Under the pieces are notes generated by a model. It searched no databases. It had not been told where the DNA came from and saw only the letters and a list, made by a program, of their open reading frames with translations. Below are positions 16,950 through 26,341 of a DNA stretch of 64,000 nucleotides, one piece after another. The first letter of the stretch is position 1. Each line of letters opens with the position of its first letter. Origin of the DNA: Parapusillimonas granuli (GTDB taxonomy: Bacteria > Pseudomonadota > Gammaproteobacteria > Burkholderiales > Burkholderiaceae_B); NCBI RefSeq assembly GCF_013416525.1, contig NZ_JACCEM010000004.1, positions 372,001 to 436,000 on the forward strand, in the 5' to 3' direction. The position numbers were made by a program, and so were the translations under genes.

Positions 16950-18344
16950 GGGGATCTCCTCATTGGAAGTACGGATGCCCAGGCGGCGCTCGCGTGCCAG
17001 GACGCCTTTGCACAAGGCTACACGCAGCCCGGAGATGTCTCCGTCGGCGCGCAGCCGCATGATGGTGTTGGTGAGCAGGCTGCGCGGATAAGGCGCACCA
17101 CTGAGAATCGCGCGCGTCATTTCGCCGATGATGTTGTTGATCGCATCATCCGCCTTGGGTTTGGTACCGCCGCGGTGCGGTACGGTGGCAAGCACAAGAC
17201 GGTACACAGACGGTTCGCTGCGCCACGGGCGCGGTTCCAAACGCAAGTCGGCGGCATGAGCAGCGATACGGCGAGCAAACTCCAGCAACGTATCGGCCTG
17301 CCAGAAACGCACCGACAGGCGCGAGGCATTGGGCGCCAGCCCCAGCACATAAATGCGTGTAGCGGGGTCCAGCCTGGGATCGAGCTCTTCAAGCGGGCGC
17401 CCTTTTGCCACGTGGTCGAGCACCAGGCGGACTTTTTCCGCTTCAGACGCATCGTCAGGCGGGCGATTCAGGAAATTGCCAAACAGATCTTCGGCTTCCG
17501 CAGCCTTGTCGTCGTTATCGGCCTCGGCCCAGAATACAACCGACGTATCGCCAATCTGCAGACGCTGGCGATTGTGCTCGCTTTTCCGCAACAGATAATT
17601 CAATGCGGTCGTATAGGCGAAGGCCGCCGCTTCGGAAACCGGCGCATTGGCACCTTGATTCTTGCCGTAGGAGGTAAAGGCGTCCAAATTGAAGGAAACA
17701 ATGGCCGCCCCCGCCGTCTGTGCGCCCCATACTCCTTTGATCGAAGGATGCAGGCGTGCGGGTGGCAGGGTTTCACCGCTCACCAAGCACATGGTAGCTG
17801 CGGAGCGCGACTCATCATCGCCGTCCGACAGCCGCGCCCGCAGGGCTTGCGCCGCCGGCCGCTCATGCAGGAAAGCAAGTTCGCCATCCAAGCGAAACAC
17901 CACATTGGCATCGACCATGTCCGCGGGAAAGCCGCGCATCTCGAATTGATCGGGTGTCCAGCTTCGCAGGAACGCCAACAAAGCTTGCAGGCCCGGGTCT
18001 TCCTCATCGGCCAGCATTGACTCATGCAGCAGACGGAAGGCTTCATGCTCCTTGTCCGCGCGATTGCTGGTGTTGCTCACACCGAGGACGTAGCTGGTCT
18101 TGTCCCACAAGGCGTTCGGCTTGATTCCCATCGTACGCTTCTCGGCCTGGGGCACGTTCAGCAATTTGGGCTGCGGCTTTTTACCCGAAGTATCGCGAAT
18201 GTCATTGACCTGCACGGCGGAGCCGTCTGGCGCCAGCAGGATTTCATAGCTGATCTTCTCGGGGCTGTACCCATATGGCGCCACGCCTTCGGCTTTCTGC
18301 GCAATCAGCCGCTGGTAGTAGCGCATGAGCGCTTGCAGAATCAT
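16545..18344 (-). CDS. cas8c: Cascade large subunit Cas8c (Csd1)
   Basis: The 599-residue protein has the Csd1 layout: '[11 protein letters not shown]' at the start, '[16 protein letters not shown]', '[11 protein letters not shown]', and '[20 protein letters not shown]' near residue 485. Cas8c recognises the PAM and contacts the crRNA 5' handle. The ATG at 18344 overlaps the cas5c stop as ATGA, so translation is coupled; an in-frame extension to 18368 would run into cas5c. The C-terminal region carries an internal start for Cas11c, listed separately. Confidence 0.95.
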   Translation of the reverse strand: MILQALMRYYQRLIAQKAEGVAPYGYSPEKISYEILLAPDGSAVQVNDIRDTSGKKPQPKLLNVPQAEKRTMGIKPNALWDKTSYVLGVSNTSNRADKEHEAFRLLHESMLADEEDPGLQALLAFLRSWTPDQFEMRGFPADMVDANVVFRLDGELAFLHERPAAQALRARLSDGDDESRSAATMCLVSGETLPPARLHPSIKGVWGAQTAGAAIVSFNLDAFTSYGKNQGANAPVSEAAAFAYTTALNYLLRKSEHNRQRLQIGDTSVVFWAEADNDDKAAEAEDLFGNFLNRPPDDASEAEKVRLVLDHVAKGRPLEELDPRLDPATRIYVLGLAPNASRLSVRFWQADTLLEFARRIAAHAADLRLEPRPWRSEPSVYRLVLATVPHRGGTKPKADDAINNIIGEMTRAILSGAPYPRSLLTNTIMRLRADGDISGLRVALCKGVLARERRLGIRTSNEEIPVSLDKQSTQPGYLLGRLFAAQEYVQRCALGGQVNATIRDRYYGAASATPASIFPVLLRNTQNHMSKLRKEKKGLAVMLEKDIQEIVGELPTQFPRALKIEDQGRFAIGYYHQAQTYFTSRDDGVDETPDESVDN

Positions 18345-19015
18345 GCCTTGACCTCTTCCGTCCGCCAAGGAGGCACCTCGACCATGCCATTCACCAGCCG
18401 CGCCCGAAAGAATCGGGGCGTCATGCCCTGCGCGAAATCGATGTCATGCAGCATCCAGCCGAGGTCCTTGTCTTCTTCCCGCAAGGGTTGCGGCTCGGGC
18501 CAGTCCGCGTCAGTTTCGATCAAGGCAAAATGAGCGGGAAACTCGCGCACGCCCATGCAAGGCGCATGAAAGCACTGCCCCTTGCGGGCGCGGCGATTGA
18601 AGATGTCGAGATGCTTGCCGACCGTATCGTCAGGCCCGGCCTTATCGGTGAGTTCGAAATGCGCTTCTATGACATAAGCCACGTCGCGCAGAATCGTGGC
18701 GGCCCGCTGCTGGCGCTCTTCGTCCACATAGCTTGCCAGGCCTGCGGTGGAGCCAGCCTTCATTGCCTTGACCACGTTGGCCGGCGATAATTTGCTGCCT
18801 ACTTCGTTGCGGCGAATGGACTCGAAGCGGATTGGCCGCAGCACGTGGATTCGGTCTATCACCCAGCGAATGGCGGGCTTCCAGTGAATGGCTTCCAAGA
18901 TGCCGCGCGCTGCGGAAGGCGTGATCACATCGTAGCTCACGCGTTCCACTTTCATCTCAGGCCGCGTAAAGCAGGCCCTTTCGCCCCAGATGTGCAGGCG
19001 GATTCCGTAGCTCAT
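18341..19015 (-). CDS. cas5c: crRNA-processing protein Cas5c (Cas5d)
   Basis: The 224-residue RAMP protein begins '[21 protein letters not shown]' and contains '[22 protein letters not shown]', the Cas5d signature. In I-C systems Cas5 replaces Cas6: it cuts pre-crRNA in the repeat hairpin and stays on the 5' handle. A strong Shine-Dalgarno run (GGGAGGGGA) precedes the ATG, and 64 bp separate it from cas3, so ribosome loading probably restarts here. The stop overlaps cas8c. Confidence 0.95.
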   Translation of the reverse strand: MSYGIRLHIWGERACFTRPEMKVERVSYDVITPSAARGILEAIHWKPAIRWVIDRIHVLRPIRFESIRRNEVGSKLSPANVVKAMKAGSTAGLASYVDEERQQRAATILRDVAYVIEAHFELTDKAGPDDTVGKHLDIFNRRARKGQCFHAPCMGVREFPAHFALIETDADWPEPQPLREEDKDLGWMLHDIDFAQGMTPRFFRARLVNGMVEVPPWRTEEVKA

Positions 19016-19079
19016 GGCTCCCCTCCCAAACTTTTGTTGGGTTTAGCATTTGATTACATCTTAGCCATCCAATGACAGA

Positions 19080-21332
19080 TCACCAACACAGCTTTTCCGA
19101 ATTGACAAATGTCGGATCATCCCAACTTACTCCGTGGTTTTCGTCGTAAAGATCCTCATTCACCAGCACCATGAACTGCTCCCCCCATTTTTCCGGCTCG
19201 ACCGGCTGGATTGCGCCGGTCTGGCGCAAGGCTTCGAAGGCCTGTTTCGGCAGTTGCACCAGATAGGGTTGCAACTTCCGAGCAAGGCCGCCGCTCTTTT
19301 CCGCATGGCGCAGCCCCTCGACATGCGCCCGTGCCTCATCATCGAACAGCACAATGACCGGCATCTGCGCGCTGTCTATCATGCGGAACTTGCTTGCCAG
19401 GGTTTCGAGCGGCAAGCGGTCGATATGGCTTTTTGCGCACAGAGCCAGCAGCCCGGGAACGTCCAGTTCCTCGCCACCCTTCTGCCAGTAAAGTTTCCGG
19501 AAATAAGCCTCGATGGCGGGCGGCGAGAGCGGGTCGTCGCGATATTGCGGCTGCCGTAATATTTCACGCGCGGCCTGAGAAAACTGGAGTAATTCAGGCG
19601 GCGGGGCCCAATCCTGGTTGGTGAACACGCGGACTTCACTGTCCGCGGCATCCCGTTCGCCGTGACGGTTGCAACGCCCCGCCGCCTGGGCGATGGAATC
19701 CAGCCCGGCTTCGGCGCGATAGACAATGGGCAATGAAATATCGACACCCGCTTCGATCAGCGATGTGGAAATCAATCGGCAAGGCTCTCCGTTCTTCAAA
19801 CGGGTGCGTACCTCATCCAGCACTTTGCTGCGATGCTTGGCGCACATCCATGTGGTCAGATGGCGAGCACCGGGCATATCGGCCAGGGATTGGTACAAAG
19901 CGCGCGCATGCCTGCGGTTGTTGACGATGCAAAGTACCTGGTCGCATGCGCGCAGTGCCTCGCTCAGCGCTTCATCGTTCAGTTCGCCGACATGGCGAAC
20001 ACGCACCCGGTCCAGCCGACGGAACAAGCTGGCCGGATCGGGAGCGAGCTCGCGCACGGCCCCCGCTTTGAACCCCCCATTCAAATGCGCCTCATCGAGC
20101 GCCGGCTGGGTCGCAGTGCACAACACCATGCTGCTACGATAATTGCAGGCGAGCTCTTCGATAGCAGCCACCGCAGGACGCAACAATTTGAGCGGCATGG
20201 TCTGGGCTTCGTCGAGAATCACCACGCTGCCGGCGATGTTATGCAGCTTTCGGCACTGGGACGGGCGTGCGGCGAACAGGCTTTCGAAAAACTGCACGGC
20301 GGTGGTGACGACGATGGGAGCGTCCCAGTTTTCCATGGCCAGACGCAGTTTCTCTTGTGCCTGATAGCGTTCAGCATCCGACTTGGGCGGCACGGCGGCA
20401 ACGAAGGCGCTATGGTGTTCCAGCACTGCGCTCTGGCCGAACTTACCCAGTGCGTTACGAAATACCGCGGCGTTCTGTTCGACGATGCTGGTAAAGGGAA
20501 TGACGAAAATCACGCGGCGCAGGCCATGATGAATCGCATGGTCGAGCGCAAAAGCCAACGAGGTCAGCGTCTTGCCGCCGCCGGTGGGCACGGTAAGCGA
20601 AAACAGGCCGGGCGAATGCCCGGCTTGCCGGCGGACATGTGCCAAAATGTCCGCTCGTACCTGATCCACCGGACGATCCGCCTTGAGGCTGGATAGATGC
20701 CGATTGAGCTCGGCACGCAACTCAATCAACGAAGGCGCGAGCGCAGCACGCTGCGAGCCGCGGCCTTCCACCTGATCATAAAAGGCTTCAGTATCAAGAA
20801 AGTCGGCGTCAACCAAGCAAGAAAACAGCATCCGCGTGAAGAACGCCATCTGAAATCCGCTTCGGTCTTTACTGTGCACATTAAGCTTGGGGGCGGCGAG
20901 TTTTTCCGGCAGCGCCACTTCCCGGCGCCATGCCTCACGCAACGGAGGCAGGTTTACGCCTTTCAAACGGTCTTGCAGCGCGGTGCGCTCGATGCTCTCC
21001 GCGCCATTGGCGAGCCCCGCGTGATGTCCGGCAATGCCATAGGCCAGCACATACCCGAGCCCGCCGTAGCGCTCCACAGCGACCATCGCGCCGCGCGTAG
21101 CGTGATCGACACGTACGGCCTGGCCGGCAATACGGTCTTGAAAGTCATCGGTATATTTACCAATGTCATGCAATAGCCCAGCAACCCGCCCCAATGGACC
21201 GGCGCCGAATACTTCGGCAAATGCGCCGGCCAGCTCCGATACCGCGACAAGATGATCACGAAGGGGCTGCCAGTCCTTCTTGGAAACATCATCGGTGGAA
21301 TGTGCAAAATACAGTTCGTGCATGTTGTTCAT
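19080..21332 (-). CDS. cas3: CRISPR-associated helicase-nuclease Cas3
   Basis: The 750-residue protein has an N-terminal HD nuclease ('VAGLLHDIGKYTDDFQDR', near residue 50) fused to a DExH/D helicase: Walker A 'TVPTGGGKTLTSLAFAL', motif II 'VVILDEAQTMP', 'STSLIEAGVDI' and the arginine-finger motif 'QAAGRCNRHG'. It degrades DNA marked by Cascade. I chose the ATG at 21332 (AAGG upstream); in-frame ATGs at 21359 and 21323 are also possible. It is the first gene of the cas operon and looks intact. Confidence 0.96.
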   Translation of the reverse strand: MNNMHELYFAHSTDDVSKKDWQPLRDHLVAVSELAGAFAEVFGAGPLGRVAGLLHDIGKYTDDFQDRIAGQAVRVDHATRGAMVAVERYGGLGYVLAYGIAGHHAGLANGAESIERTALQDRLKGVNLPPLREAWRREVALPEKLAAPKLNVHSKDRSGFQMAFFTRMLFSCLVDADFLDTEAFYDQVEGRGSQRAALAPSLIELRAELNRHLSSLKADRPVDQVRADILAHVRRQAGHSPGLFSLTVPTGGGKTLTSLAFALDHAIHHGLRRVIFVIPFTSIVEQNAAVFRNALGKFGQSAVLEHHSAFVAAVPPKSDAERYQAQEKLRLAMENWDAPIVVTTAVQFFESLFAARPSQCRKLHNIAGSVVILDEAQTMPLKLLRPAVAAIEELACNYRSSMVLCTATQPALDEAHLNGGFKAGAVRELAPDPASLFRRLDRVRVRHVGELNDEALSEALRACDQVLCIVNNRRHARALYQSLADMPGARHLTTWMCAKHRSKVLDEVRTRLKNGEPCRLISTSLIEAGVDISLPIVYRAEAGLDSIAQAAGRCNRHGERDAADSEVRVFTNQDWAPPPELLQFSQAAREILRQPQYRDDPLSPPAIEAYFRKLYWQKGGEELDVPGLLALCAKSHIDRLPLETLASKFRMIDSAQMPVIVLFDDEARAHVEGLRHAEKSGGLARKLQPYLVQLPKQAFEALRQTGAIQPVEPEKWGEQFMVLVNEDLYDENHGVSWDDPTFVNSEKLCW

Positions 21333-21526
21333 AAACCTTGAATGCGTTGGCAGAGCCATGCCTCTTCATTGAAGCGATGCCACAAGCCGGAGAAACGCAC
21401 AACTGGCATACTGCATACTGTTCATGCTGCCACACCATGGCTGTCTTGCAGCAGGCCCCATATGCCAAGGGCGTGTTCATGGCTCGCCTTGCTCCTTTTG
21501 TCGTGACTGCAGCCACTGCCGGACAT

Positions 21527-21964
21527 TCACTCGCTTATGCCGATCTGGATCTCGATGCGGTTGTCCGGAGACCGAGGGCCGTGCCAGGCATGGTAGACCT
21601 CGCGGCTCTCGCCATTGGTTTGCAAGCCGGCTGCGCTGATGGCTGATAGGAGCGTTTGGTAACCTTTGGCGAACAAGTCGGCGAGCGGGCCTTCATATGT
21701 CAGACTGGCGCACCGCAGGCGCGGCAAACGCTGTATTGCGTCGCTGGCTACCGGCAGGCAGAAGGTCATCTCGAACTCGCTATGTGCGTCGCTGGGAAGA
21801 TGGTGCGCCTGGAAAACAGACGGGCCGTTGATCGTGAGGTCGCGTGCCTTGGCTTCGGCATGTAGCTCGGCAAAAGCAAGCGCCGCTCGTTCGTGGATTT
21901 GCGCGATTGTCAGGCGCTGATACCGTCGCAGCGCGGGAATCGGCTCGATGAGATGAATGTGCAT
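21527..21964 (-). CDS. GyrI-like/AraC effector-binding domain protein
   Basis: The 145-residue protein begins 'MHIHLIEPIPALRRYQRLTI' and contains a stand-alone GyrI-like fold with repeated strand-helix halves ('GPSVFQAHHLPSD', 'FEMTFCLPVA', 'ASLTYEGPLADLFAKGYQTLL', and a final 'NRIEIQIGI'). Such domains bind small molecules, and some inhibit DNA gyrase or hydrolyse cyclopropanoid toxins. There is no DNA-binding domain. The ATG at 21964 has AAGGA just upstream; an extension to 22021 is possible but less likely. It lies upstream of cas3 with a 194-bp gap and has no obvious tie to CRISPR function. Confidence 0.75.
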   Translation of the reverse strand: MHIHLIEPIPALRRYQRLTIAQIHERAALAFAELHAEAKARDLTINGPSVFQAHHLPSDAHSEFEMTFCLPVASDAIQRLPRLRCASLTYEGPLADLFAKGYQTLLSAISAAGLQTNGESREVYHAWHGPRSPDNRIEIQIGISE

Positions 21965-22141
21965 ATCGTCCTTGCCTCTTGATGGTGAGACGCTTCGGTC
22001 TGCCGTTGTATGATTACTCAAGGATACACAGCAACACCATGAGGTTGATGTCCTGGCCTCCGTCCCGCTACGAACGCCTCACGGGCTGTGCAGAACGCGA
22101 AGACACTCTCTTCATTGGATGCTCGATTTTCAAGGTATGAC

Positions 22142-22903
22142 ATGCACAACCGCTACGGAAAACTCGCTGCCTGGGTTTACAACCTGGACAAGCCCGTCGG
22201 CCGCTCTTTCGGGGATGTTGAATTTTATCGTCGCCGCCTGGAACACTGCGATGGCCCGATCCTGGAGCCCGCGGTCGGTAATGGACGCATTCTGGTTCCG
22301 CTGCTCGAAGCGGGGTTGCTCATAGAGGGGTTCGATGCCTCCGACGAGATGTTGGCGTATTGCGAAGCTGAGTGCCGGCATCGCGGCTTGGAGGCGGTAC
22401 TGAGCCGACAGGCCTTCGGGGATTTCAGCTACGAAAAGCGATTCTCCGCCATCATTGTGCCTGCGGGGTCTTTTCAGTTGATCACTGATGGCGCTGCGGC
22501 CGCTGCGGTGCTGCGCAGATTCCACGATCACCTCGCGCCCAATGGGCGTTTGATCGTCGATCTCGATCCAATCGGCAGTTTCTTCGAGAGCTGTACATCG
22601 GTGCGTAGCTGGGTGACCGATGAAGGCGACCTTCTGACCCTGAACGATCAGCGCGTTGAAACCCGTTACATCGCCCAGACCACGCTTTCCCACCTGCGTT
22701 ACGAGCACTGGCGCGAGGGTAGTCTGGTACATAGTGAACTCGACCTGTTCAAGCTGCGCTGGTGGGGTGTCGAGGAGTTCGCTATGGCACTGCGAGCGGC
22801 GGGATTTGAGGAGGTGGAGGTCTCGGGCAACTATGAACAGGGGCGCGCACCACAGGAAGGCGATACGATCATTAGCTTTGAGGCTAGGCGCGCAGCGGTA
22901 TGA
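22142..22903 (+). CDS. class I SAM-dependent methyltransferase
   Basis: The 253-residue protein has the Rossmann methyltransferase core: motif I 'ILEPAVGNGRILVPLLEAG' near residue 45, 'IEGFDASDEMLAYCEAE' (the acidic residue that binds the ribose), and 'FSAIIVPAGSFQLI' in the motif IV position. The acceptor is not evident; the 'FDASDEML' type acts on small molecules in many families. The ATG at 22142 is preceded by AAGG; a GTG at 22088 is in frame. It stands alone inside the accessory island between the CRISPR locus and decayed toxin-antitoxin genes. Confidence 0.85.
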   Translation: MHNRYGKLAAWVYNLDKPVGRSFGDVEFYRRRLEHCDGPILEPAVGNGRILVPLLEAGLLIEGFDASDEMLAYCEAECRHRGLEAVLSRQAFGDFSYEKRFSAIIVPAGSFQLITDGAAAAAVLRRFHDHLAPNGRLIVDLDPIGSFFESCTSVRSWVTDEGDLLTLNDQRVETRYIAQTTLSHLRYEHWREGSLVHSELDLFKLRWWGVEEFAMALRAAGFEEVEVSGNYEQGRAPQEGDTIISFEARRAAV

Positions 22904-23008
22904 GATAGCGAGGCTTCCTGGCTGCCGGCCAACCGTCGTCGCCGGAAATAAAATGGGACGGCTCTGCGACGCATCATGTCTCCCATGTCTGAAATTTCAT
23001 CCACCCGG

Positions 23009-23098
23009 TCAGGCAATCGCCTGAATGCCGTTCTTTGCCACTATGGACAGCAAGCGCAGGGCCGGGCCGCCGTGCTTCTTCACCCCTCGCACCCGCTT
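23009..23098 (-). pseudogene. remnant of an antitoxin, HTH family C-terminus
   Basis: About 30 codons ending at the TGA at 23009-23011 read 'RGVKKHGGPALRLLSIVAK' followed by 'NGIQAIA'. This is the usual C-terminal helix of HigA/COG2944-type helix-turn-helix antitoxins, where the pattern is W-E-x-G-x-K-x-P-x-G-x-A-L-x-L-L. The DNA-binding part is missing, and the fragment begins close to a short direct repeat (AAGCGGGT, twice within 23090-23110). It is a relic without its own start. Confidence 0.58.
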
Positions 23099-23121
23099 TC
23101 ATACCCGCTTCTGAAAATCCG

Positions 23122-23234
23122 TCATACCTCCGCCAGCCGTTCCACCGTGTCGGGGAATTTCTCGACCAAGCGAATCAGCAGGGCGGCCTGGGCAGGGCGG
23201 CCTGGGCGTTGGGCTTGGCGCGGCCTTGCTCCCA
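23122..23234 (-). pseudogene. remnant of a second HTH antitoxin, broken by a 14-bp tandem duplication
   Basis: From TGG at 23232-23234 the frame reads 'WEQGRAKPNAQAAL', then is lost inside a perfect tandem repeat of 14 bp (23179-23192 and 23193-23206 on the plus strand, CAGGGCGGCCTGGG). Removing one copy restores 'AALLIRLVEKFPDTVERLAEV' up to a TGA at 23122. This is the C-terminal third of a NadS/HigA-type antitoxin. The helix-turn-helix is absent because the fragment is joined directly to a toxin N-terminus. Confidence 0.65.
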
Positions 23235-23284
23235 TCTGCGCGGTAACGAGTGAAGGCGGGCAGTTCGACGAAGACGGCTTGCAT
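23234..23284 (-). pseudogene. remnant of a RelE/ParE-family toxin, N-terminus only
   Basis: The ATG at 23284 is followed by 17 codons reading 'MQAVFVELPAFTRYRAD', the conserved start of HigB/RelE-type toxins that pair with NadS/HigA-like antitoxins. After codon 17 the sequence jumps to the antitoxin C-terminal fragment, so an internal deletion removed most of the toxin and the first half of the antitoxin. The start overlaps the stop of the upstream 104-codon frame by one base. The remaining peptide cannot be an active toxin. Confidence 0.65.
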
Positions 23285-23598
23285 CACGTAGATGATACGC
23301 AAGTTGCGGATGGCGAGACTAGAAATGGGAACTCAGCGTAGGCCATGCTCACGATCTCGTCGAAGGTTTGCTGGTGGTCTTCGGTCGTGTGGACCGCCAG
23401 GGTCAGATAGTAATTTTGGCCTTGATGCTGAACGAACACGATCCACTCGTCCGTTAGCTTGCCCTGACTACCCCGCTCATCTAGGGCGCCATGCGACACG
23501 GCATGGACTAACTCCTCAATCATCTCCCGGGTGACCGCCGGCGAACGCGCCGAGTCGAAGACATGCCGGACAATCTCTTCGAGCCGTTTACCCAGCAT
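23284..23598 (-). CDS. hypothetical protein
   Basis: The 104-codon frame has protein-like composition: 'KRLEEIVRHVFDSARSP', 'LTDEWIVFVQHQGQNYYLTL' and 'TFDEIVSMAYAEFPF'. I recognise no family. The last dozen residues ('LVSPSATCVSST') look unlike the rest, so the natural 3' end may have been lost or shifted. The codons before the ATG also read sensibly, so the original start may lie upstream. Its stop overlaps the start of the toxin remnant. It may be a decayed accessory gene of the same region. Confidence 0.42.
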   Translation of the reverse strand: MLGKRLEEIVRHVFDSARSPAVTREMIEELVHAVSHGALDERGSQGKLTDEWIVFVQHQGQNYYLTLAVHTTEDHQQTFDEIVSMAYAEFPFLVSPSATCVSST

Positions 23599-23691
23599 GT
23601 GCGTGGCGATGTTATGGCCGACGAACCGAGCTTTTCGGTACTTATCGGAACTGGCCGGACAAGACTGGGGGTTTAGACGTTGATCACACGT

Positions 23692-24783
23692 TTAAACGTT
23701 AAACAAAAAATTCAACACATCCCCATCCTTCACCACATACTCCTTGCCTTCGGCCCGCATCTTGCCGGCTTCCTTGGCACCCTGCTCGCCCTTGCAGGCG
23801 ATGAAGTCGTCGTAGGCGATGGTTTGTGCGCGGATGAAGCCGCGCTCGAAGTCGGTGTGGATGACGCCGGCCGCTTTCGGAGCGGTGTCGCCGATATGGA
23901 TGGTCCAGGCGCGGACTTCCTTGACGCCGGCGGTGAAATACGTCTGCAGGCCGAGCAGGCTGTAGGCGGCGCGGATGACGCGGTTCAGGCCGGGTTCGTC
24001 CATGCCCATGTCGGCCAGGAAGACCGACTTGTCTGCGTCGTCGAGCTCGGCGATCTCGGCCTCGACGGCGGCGCAGACGGCCACGACGGGGGCGTTCTCG
24101 GCCTTGGCGTATTCGCGCACCGCGTCCAGGTGGGGGTTGTTCTGGAACCCGTCTTCGCGCACGTTGGCGACGTACATGGAGCGCTTGGCGGTGATGAAGC
24201 AGAACTGCTTGATCAGGGCCAGTTCTTCTTCGTCCAGGGCGATGGAGCGTATGGGCCGCGCTTCGTTGAGCACGGGGATGATTTTGTCCAGGACGGCCAC
24301 CATCTTGATGCCTTCCTTGTCGCCGGAACGCGCGGTCTTTTGATGGCGCTGCAGGGCTTTTTCGGCCGACGCCAGGTCGGCCAGGGCGAGTTCGGTGTTG
24401 ATGACTTCGATGTCGGAGATCGGGTCCACGCGGCCGGCCACGTGGATGACGTTCTCGTCTTCGAAGCAGCGCACCACGTGCACGATGGCATCGGTTTCGC
24501 GGATGTTGGCCAGGAACTGGTTGCCCAGCCCTTCGCCCTTGGACGCCCCCGCCACCAGGCCGGCGATGTCGACGAATTCCACCACGGCGGGAAGCACGCG
24601 CTCGGGCTTGACGATTTCGGCCAGCGCCTGCAGGCGCGAATCGGGCACTTCGACCACGCCCACGTTGGGTTCTATGGTGCAGAAGGGGTAGTTTTCGGCC
24701 GCAATGCCAGCCTTGGTCAACGCGTTGAAAAGAGTGGATTTACCGACGTTGGGTAAACCGACGATGCCACATTGCAGAGCCAT
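23692..24783 (-). CDS. ychF: redox-regulated ATPase YchF
   Basis: The 363-residue protein is a full-length YchF/Ola1: the P-loop '[21 protein letters not shown]', '[20 protein letters not shown]' with the Leu that replaces the catalytic Gln, '[11 protein letters not shown]' in place of the usual NKxD motif (hence ATP preference), and a C-terminal TGS domain ('[18 protein letters not shown]'). It binds ribosomes and modulates stress responses. It marks the return to conserved chromosomal DNA right of the accessory island. Confidence 0.97.
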   Translation of the reverse strand: MALQCGIVGLPNVGKSTLFNALTKAGIAAENYPFCTIEPNVGVVEVPDSRLQALAEIVKPERVLPAVVEFVDIAGLVAGASKGEGLGNQFLANIRETDAIVHVVRCFEDENVIHVAGRVDPISDIEVINTELALADLASAEKALQRHQKTARSGDKEGIKMVAVLDKIIPVLNEARPIRSIALDEEELALIKQFCFITAKRSMYVANVREDGFQNNPHLDAVREYAKAENAPVVAVCAAVEAEIAELDDADKSVFLADMGMDEPGLNRVIRAAYSLLGLQTYFTAGVKEVRAWTIHIGDTAPKAAGVIHTDFERGFIRAQTIAYDDFIACKGEQGAKEAGKMRAEGKEYVVKDGDVLNFLFNV

Positions 24784-24857
24784 GGGAATCCTGAAAAATA
24801 AAGATGAAAATCAAAGAACGCTATTGTAGGCGCAAACCCGCGGCCCCTGAAAAACGC

Positions 24858-25640
24858 TCACTTGACCAAGTCCGGCGCCGCCTGGATGACGAGCCATACG
24901 ACGAGCAGGGGGCCGCCGTTGAACAAGGCGTGCAGCAGCATGGAGGCGCCGATGCCGCGCCTGACGCGCAGCCAGCCCAGCACCAGGCCGGTCAGCCATT
25001 GCGGCAGGACCAGCAGGGGCAGGAGCCAGGGGGGTGTTTGATGCAGATTGAAGTTGTACAAGTGCACCGCGGCAAACAGCATGGAGCCAAGATGGAACAC
25101 CCAGGGGAACACGCCGCGATAGGCCTGGCGATACCGCCAGGGCAAGGGCCGGCATGTGCCCGGCGGGGCGGCGAGATACGGCAGCCAGCACACGGCGACA
25201 ATGCCCGCGAGCATGAGCACGCCGGGCCATTTGGGGCCCATGAACATGGCGGCGACGGCGGCGGGCACCAGCCACCAGGCTTGCCCCAGCCGGCGCAAGC
25301 CGTAACGGAAGACGAGCTCTTCGACGATGGGCGCCCACAGCAACGCCTGCAGCCAGGGAAGATGATCCAGGCTCAGGCGGTGCGTCGCGCCGCCGACCCC
25401 GGCGGCCGCCACGGCGATGGGCCCCAGGAAGATGAGATTCACCAGCCACAGGAACAGCGCCCATTTCAACAGGCGCCCCACCGACAGGGCGGGAAACCAG
25501 TCTTCCACCCATCCATCGCCGGCCTTGCGGCCCGGCAGCCGCGGCGTGAAGCCGGGCCGCCGCAGGAAGCGGAAGAAATCACGCAGCTCGTCGCGAAAGC
25601 GCATCGGCTTGCCGGCGCGTCCGCTGCGGCGCTCAGTCAC
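24858..25640 (-). CDS. CPBP family intramembrane glutamic endopeptidase
   Basis: The 260-residue membrane protein has about six hydrophobic segments and the CAAX/CPBP motifs: '[16 protein letters not shown]' (catalytic Glu-Glu and Arg, near residue 108), '[11 protein letters not shown]' (His) and '[11 protein letters not shown]' (His). Such proteases cleave substrates within the membrane; bacterial targets are mostly unknown. The start overlaps the pth stop by 8 nt on the minus strand, so it is co-translated with pth. Confidence 0.88.
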   Translation of the reverse strand: MTERRSGRAGKPMRFRDELRDFFRFLRRPGFTPRLPGRKAGDGWVEDWFPALSVGRLLKWALFLWLVNLIFLGPIAVAAAGVGGATHRLSLDHLPWLQALLWAPIVEELVFRYGLRRLGQAWWLVPAAVAAMFMGPKWPGVLMLAGIVAVCWLPYLAAPPGTCRPLPWRYRQAYRGVFPWVFHLGSMLFAAVHLYNFNLHQTPPWLLPLLVLPQWLTGLVLGWLRVRRGIGASMLLHALFNGGPLLVVWLVIQAAPDLVK

Positions 25641-26229
25641 GATTGCCCTCGTGCAATTGGTTGGTCGCCTGGCGGAAATCGCCGCGCAGCAGCGCCGGCA
25701 CGACGGCTCGGCAGCGATCGATCACGCCTTCGATCTTCTCGAGCTCTTCACGGCGCGGCGGGTTCAGCACGAAAGCGGCCACCTGCTGCGCGAGCCCCAG
25801 GCTGCGCGGGTGCCCGATGCCCAGGCGCAGGCGCCAGAATGCGGGGCTGGAGAACGCCGCCTGGATGTCGCGCAGGCCGTTATGGCCGGCATGCCCGCCG
25901 CCCTGCTTGATCTTGACCTGCCCCGGCAGGAGGTCGAGCTCGTCGTGCAGGACCAGGACTTGTTCGGGAACCAGTTTGTAGAAGCGCATGATCGCGCCCG
26001 CCGCCTGCCCCGAGCGGTTCATGTAGGTCATGGGTTTGGCCAGGATCACCGCCTCGCCCTCGAAGCGCGCTTTCGCCACCATCGCGGAAAAACCCTTTTC
26101 CAGGCTGAAGCCTGCCTTGAGGTCGTCGGCGATGTGGTCGGCCAGCCAGAAGCCGGCATTGTGGCGGGTGGTTTCGTATTCGGGCCCAGGGTTGCCCAGC
26201 CCGATGATGAGGCGTATGGGTAGGATCAT
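25633..26229 (-). CDS. pth: peptidyl-tRNA hydrolase
   Basis: The 198-residue protein shows the Pth signatures: '[22 protein letters not shown]' with the catalytic His, '[20 protein letters not shown]', '[21 protein letters not shown]' with the catalytic Asp, and 'GHNGLRDI'. It recycles tRNA from peptidyl-tRNA that dropped off ribosomes. It follows rplY, but a strong terminator lies between, so it probably has its own promoter or depends on read-through. Confidence 0.97.
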   Translation of the reverse strand: MILPIRLIIGLGNPGPEYETTRHNAGFWLADHIADDLKAGFSLEKGFSAMVAKARFEGEAVILAKPMTYMNRSGQAAGAIMRFYKLVPEQVLVLHDELDLLPGQVKIKQGGGHAGHNGLRDIQAAFSSPAFWRLRLGIGHPRSLGLAQQVAAFVLNPPRREELEKIEGVIDRCRAVVPALLRGDFRQATNQLHEGNRD

Positions 26230-26247
26230 GGCGAGAGTCTACACAAT

Positions 26248-26281
26248 AAAAACCCCCGCCGGCCTCTCGGCCTGGCGGGGG
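26248..26281 (-). terminator. intrinsic terminator downstream of rplY
   Basis: On the minus strand the stem CCCCCGCCAGGCC/GGCCGGCGGGGG (one bulged base) closes a GAGA loop and is followed by TTTTTA. It lies between the rplY stop and the pth start and has all the features of a Rho-independent terminator. Confidence 0.9.
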
Positions 26282-26341
26282 TATGCTGCGTGGTACCGCG
26301 GGCGGCGCTGTGCCGGCGCCGCCACGCCGTGCCCGGACGCC

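Noticed and set aside
15450-18020. An 856-codon open frame on the plus strand
   Set aside because: Antisense to cas4, cas7c and cas8c, without recognisable domains.
21338-21646. Small Cys-rich open frames upstream of cas3
   Set aside because: No homology pattern and no good ribosome-binding site; part is antisense to the GyrI-like gene.
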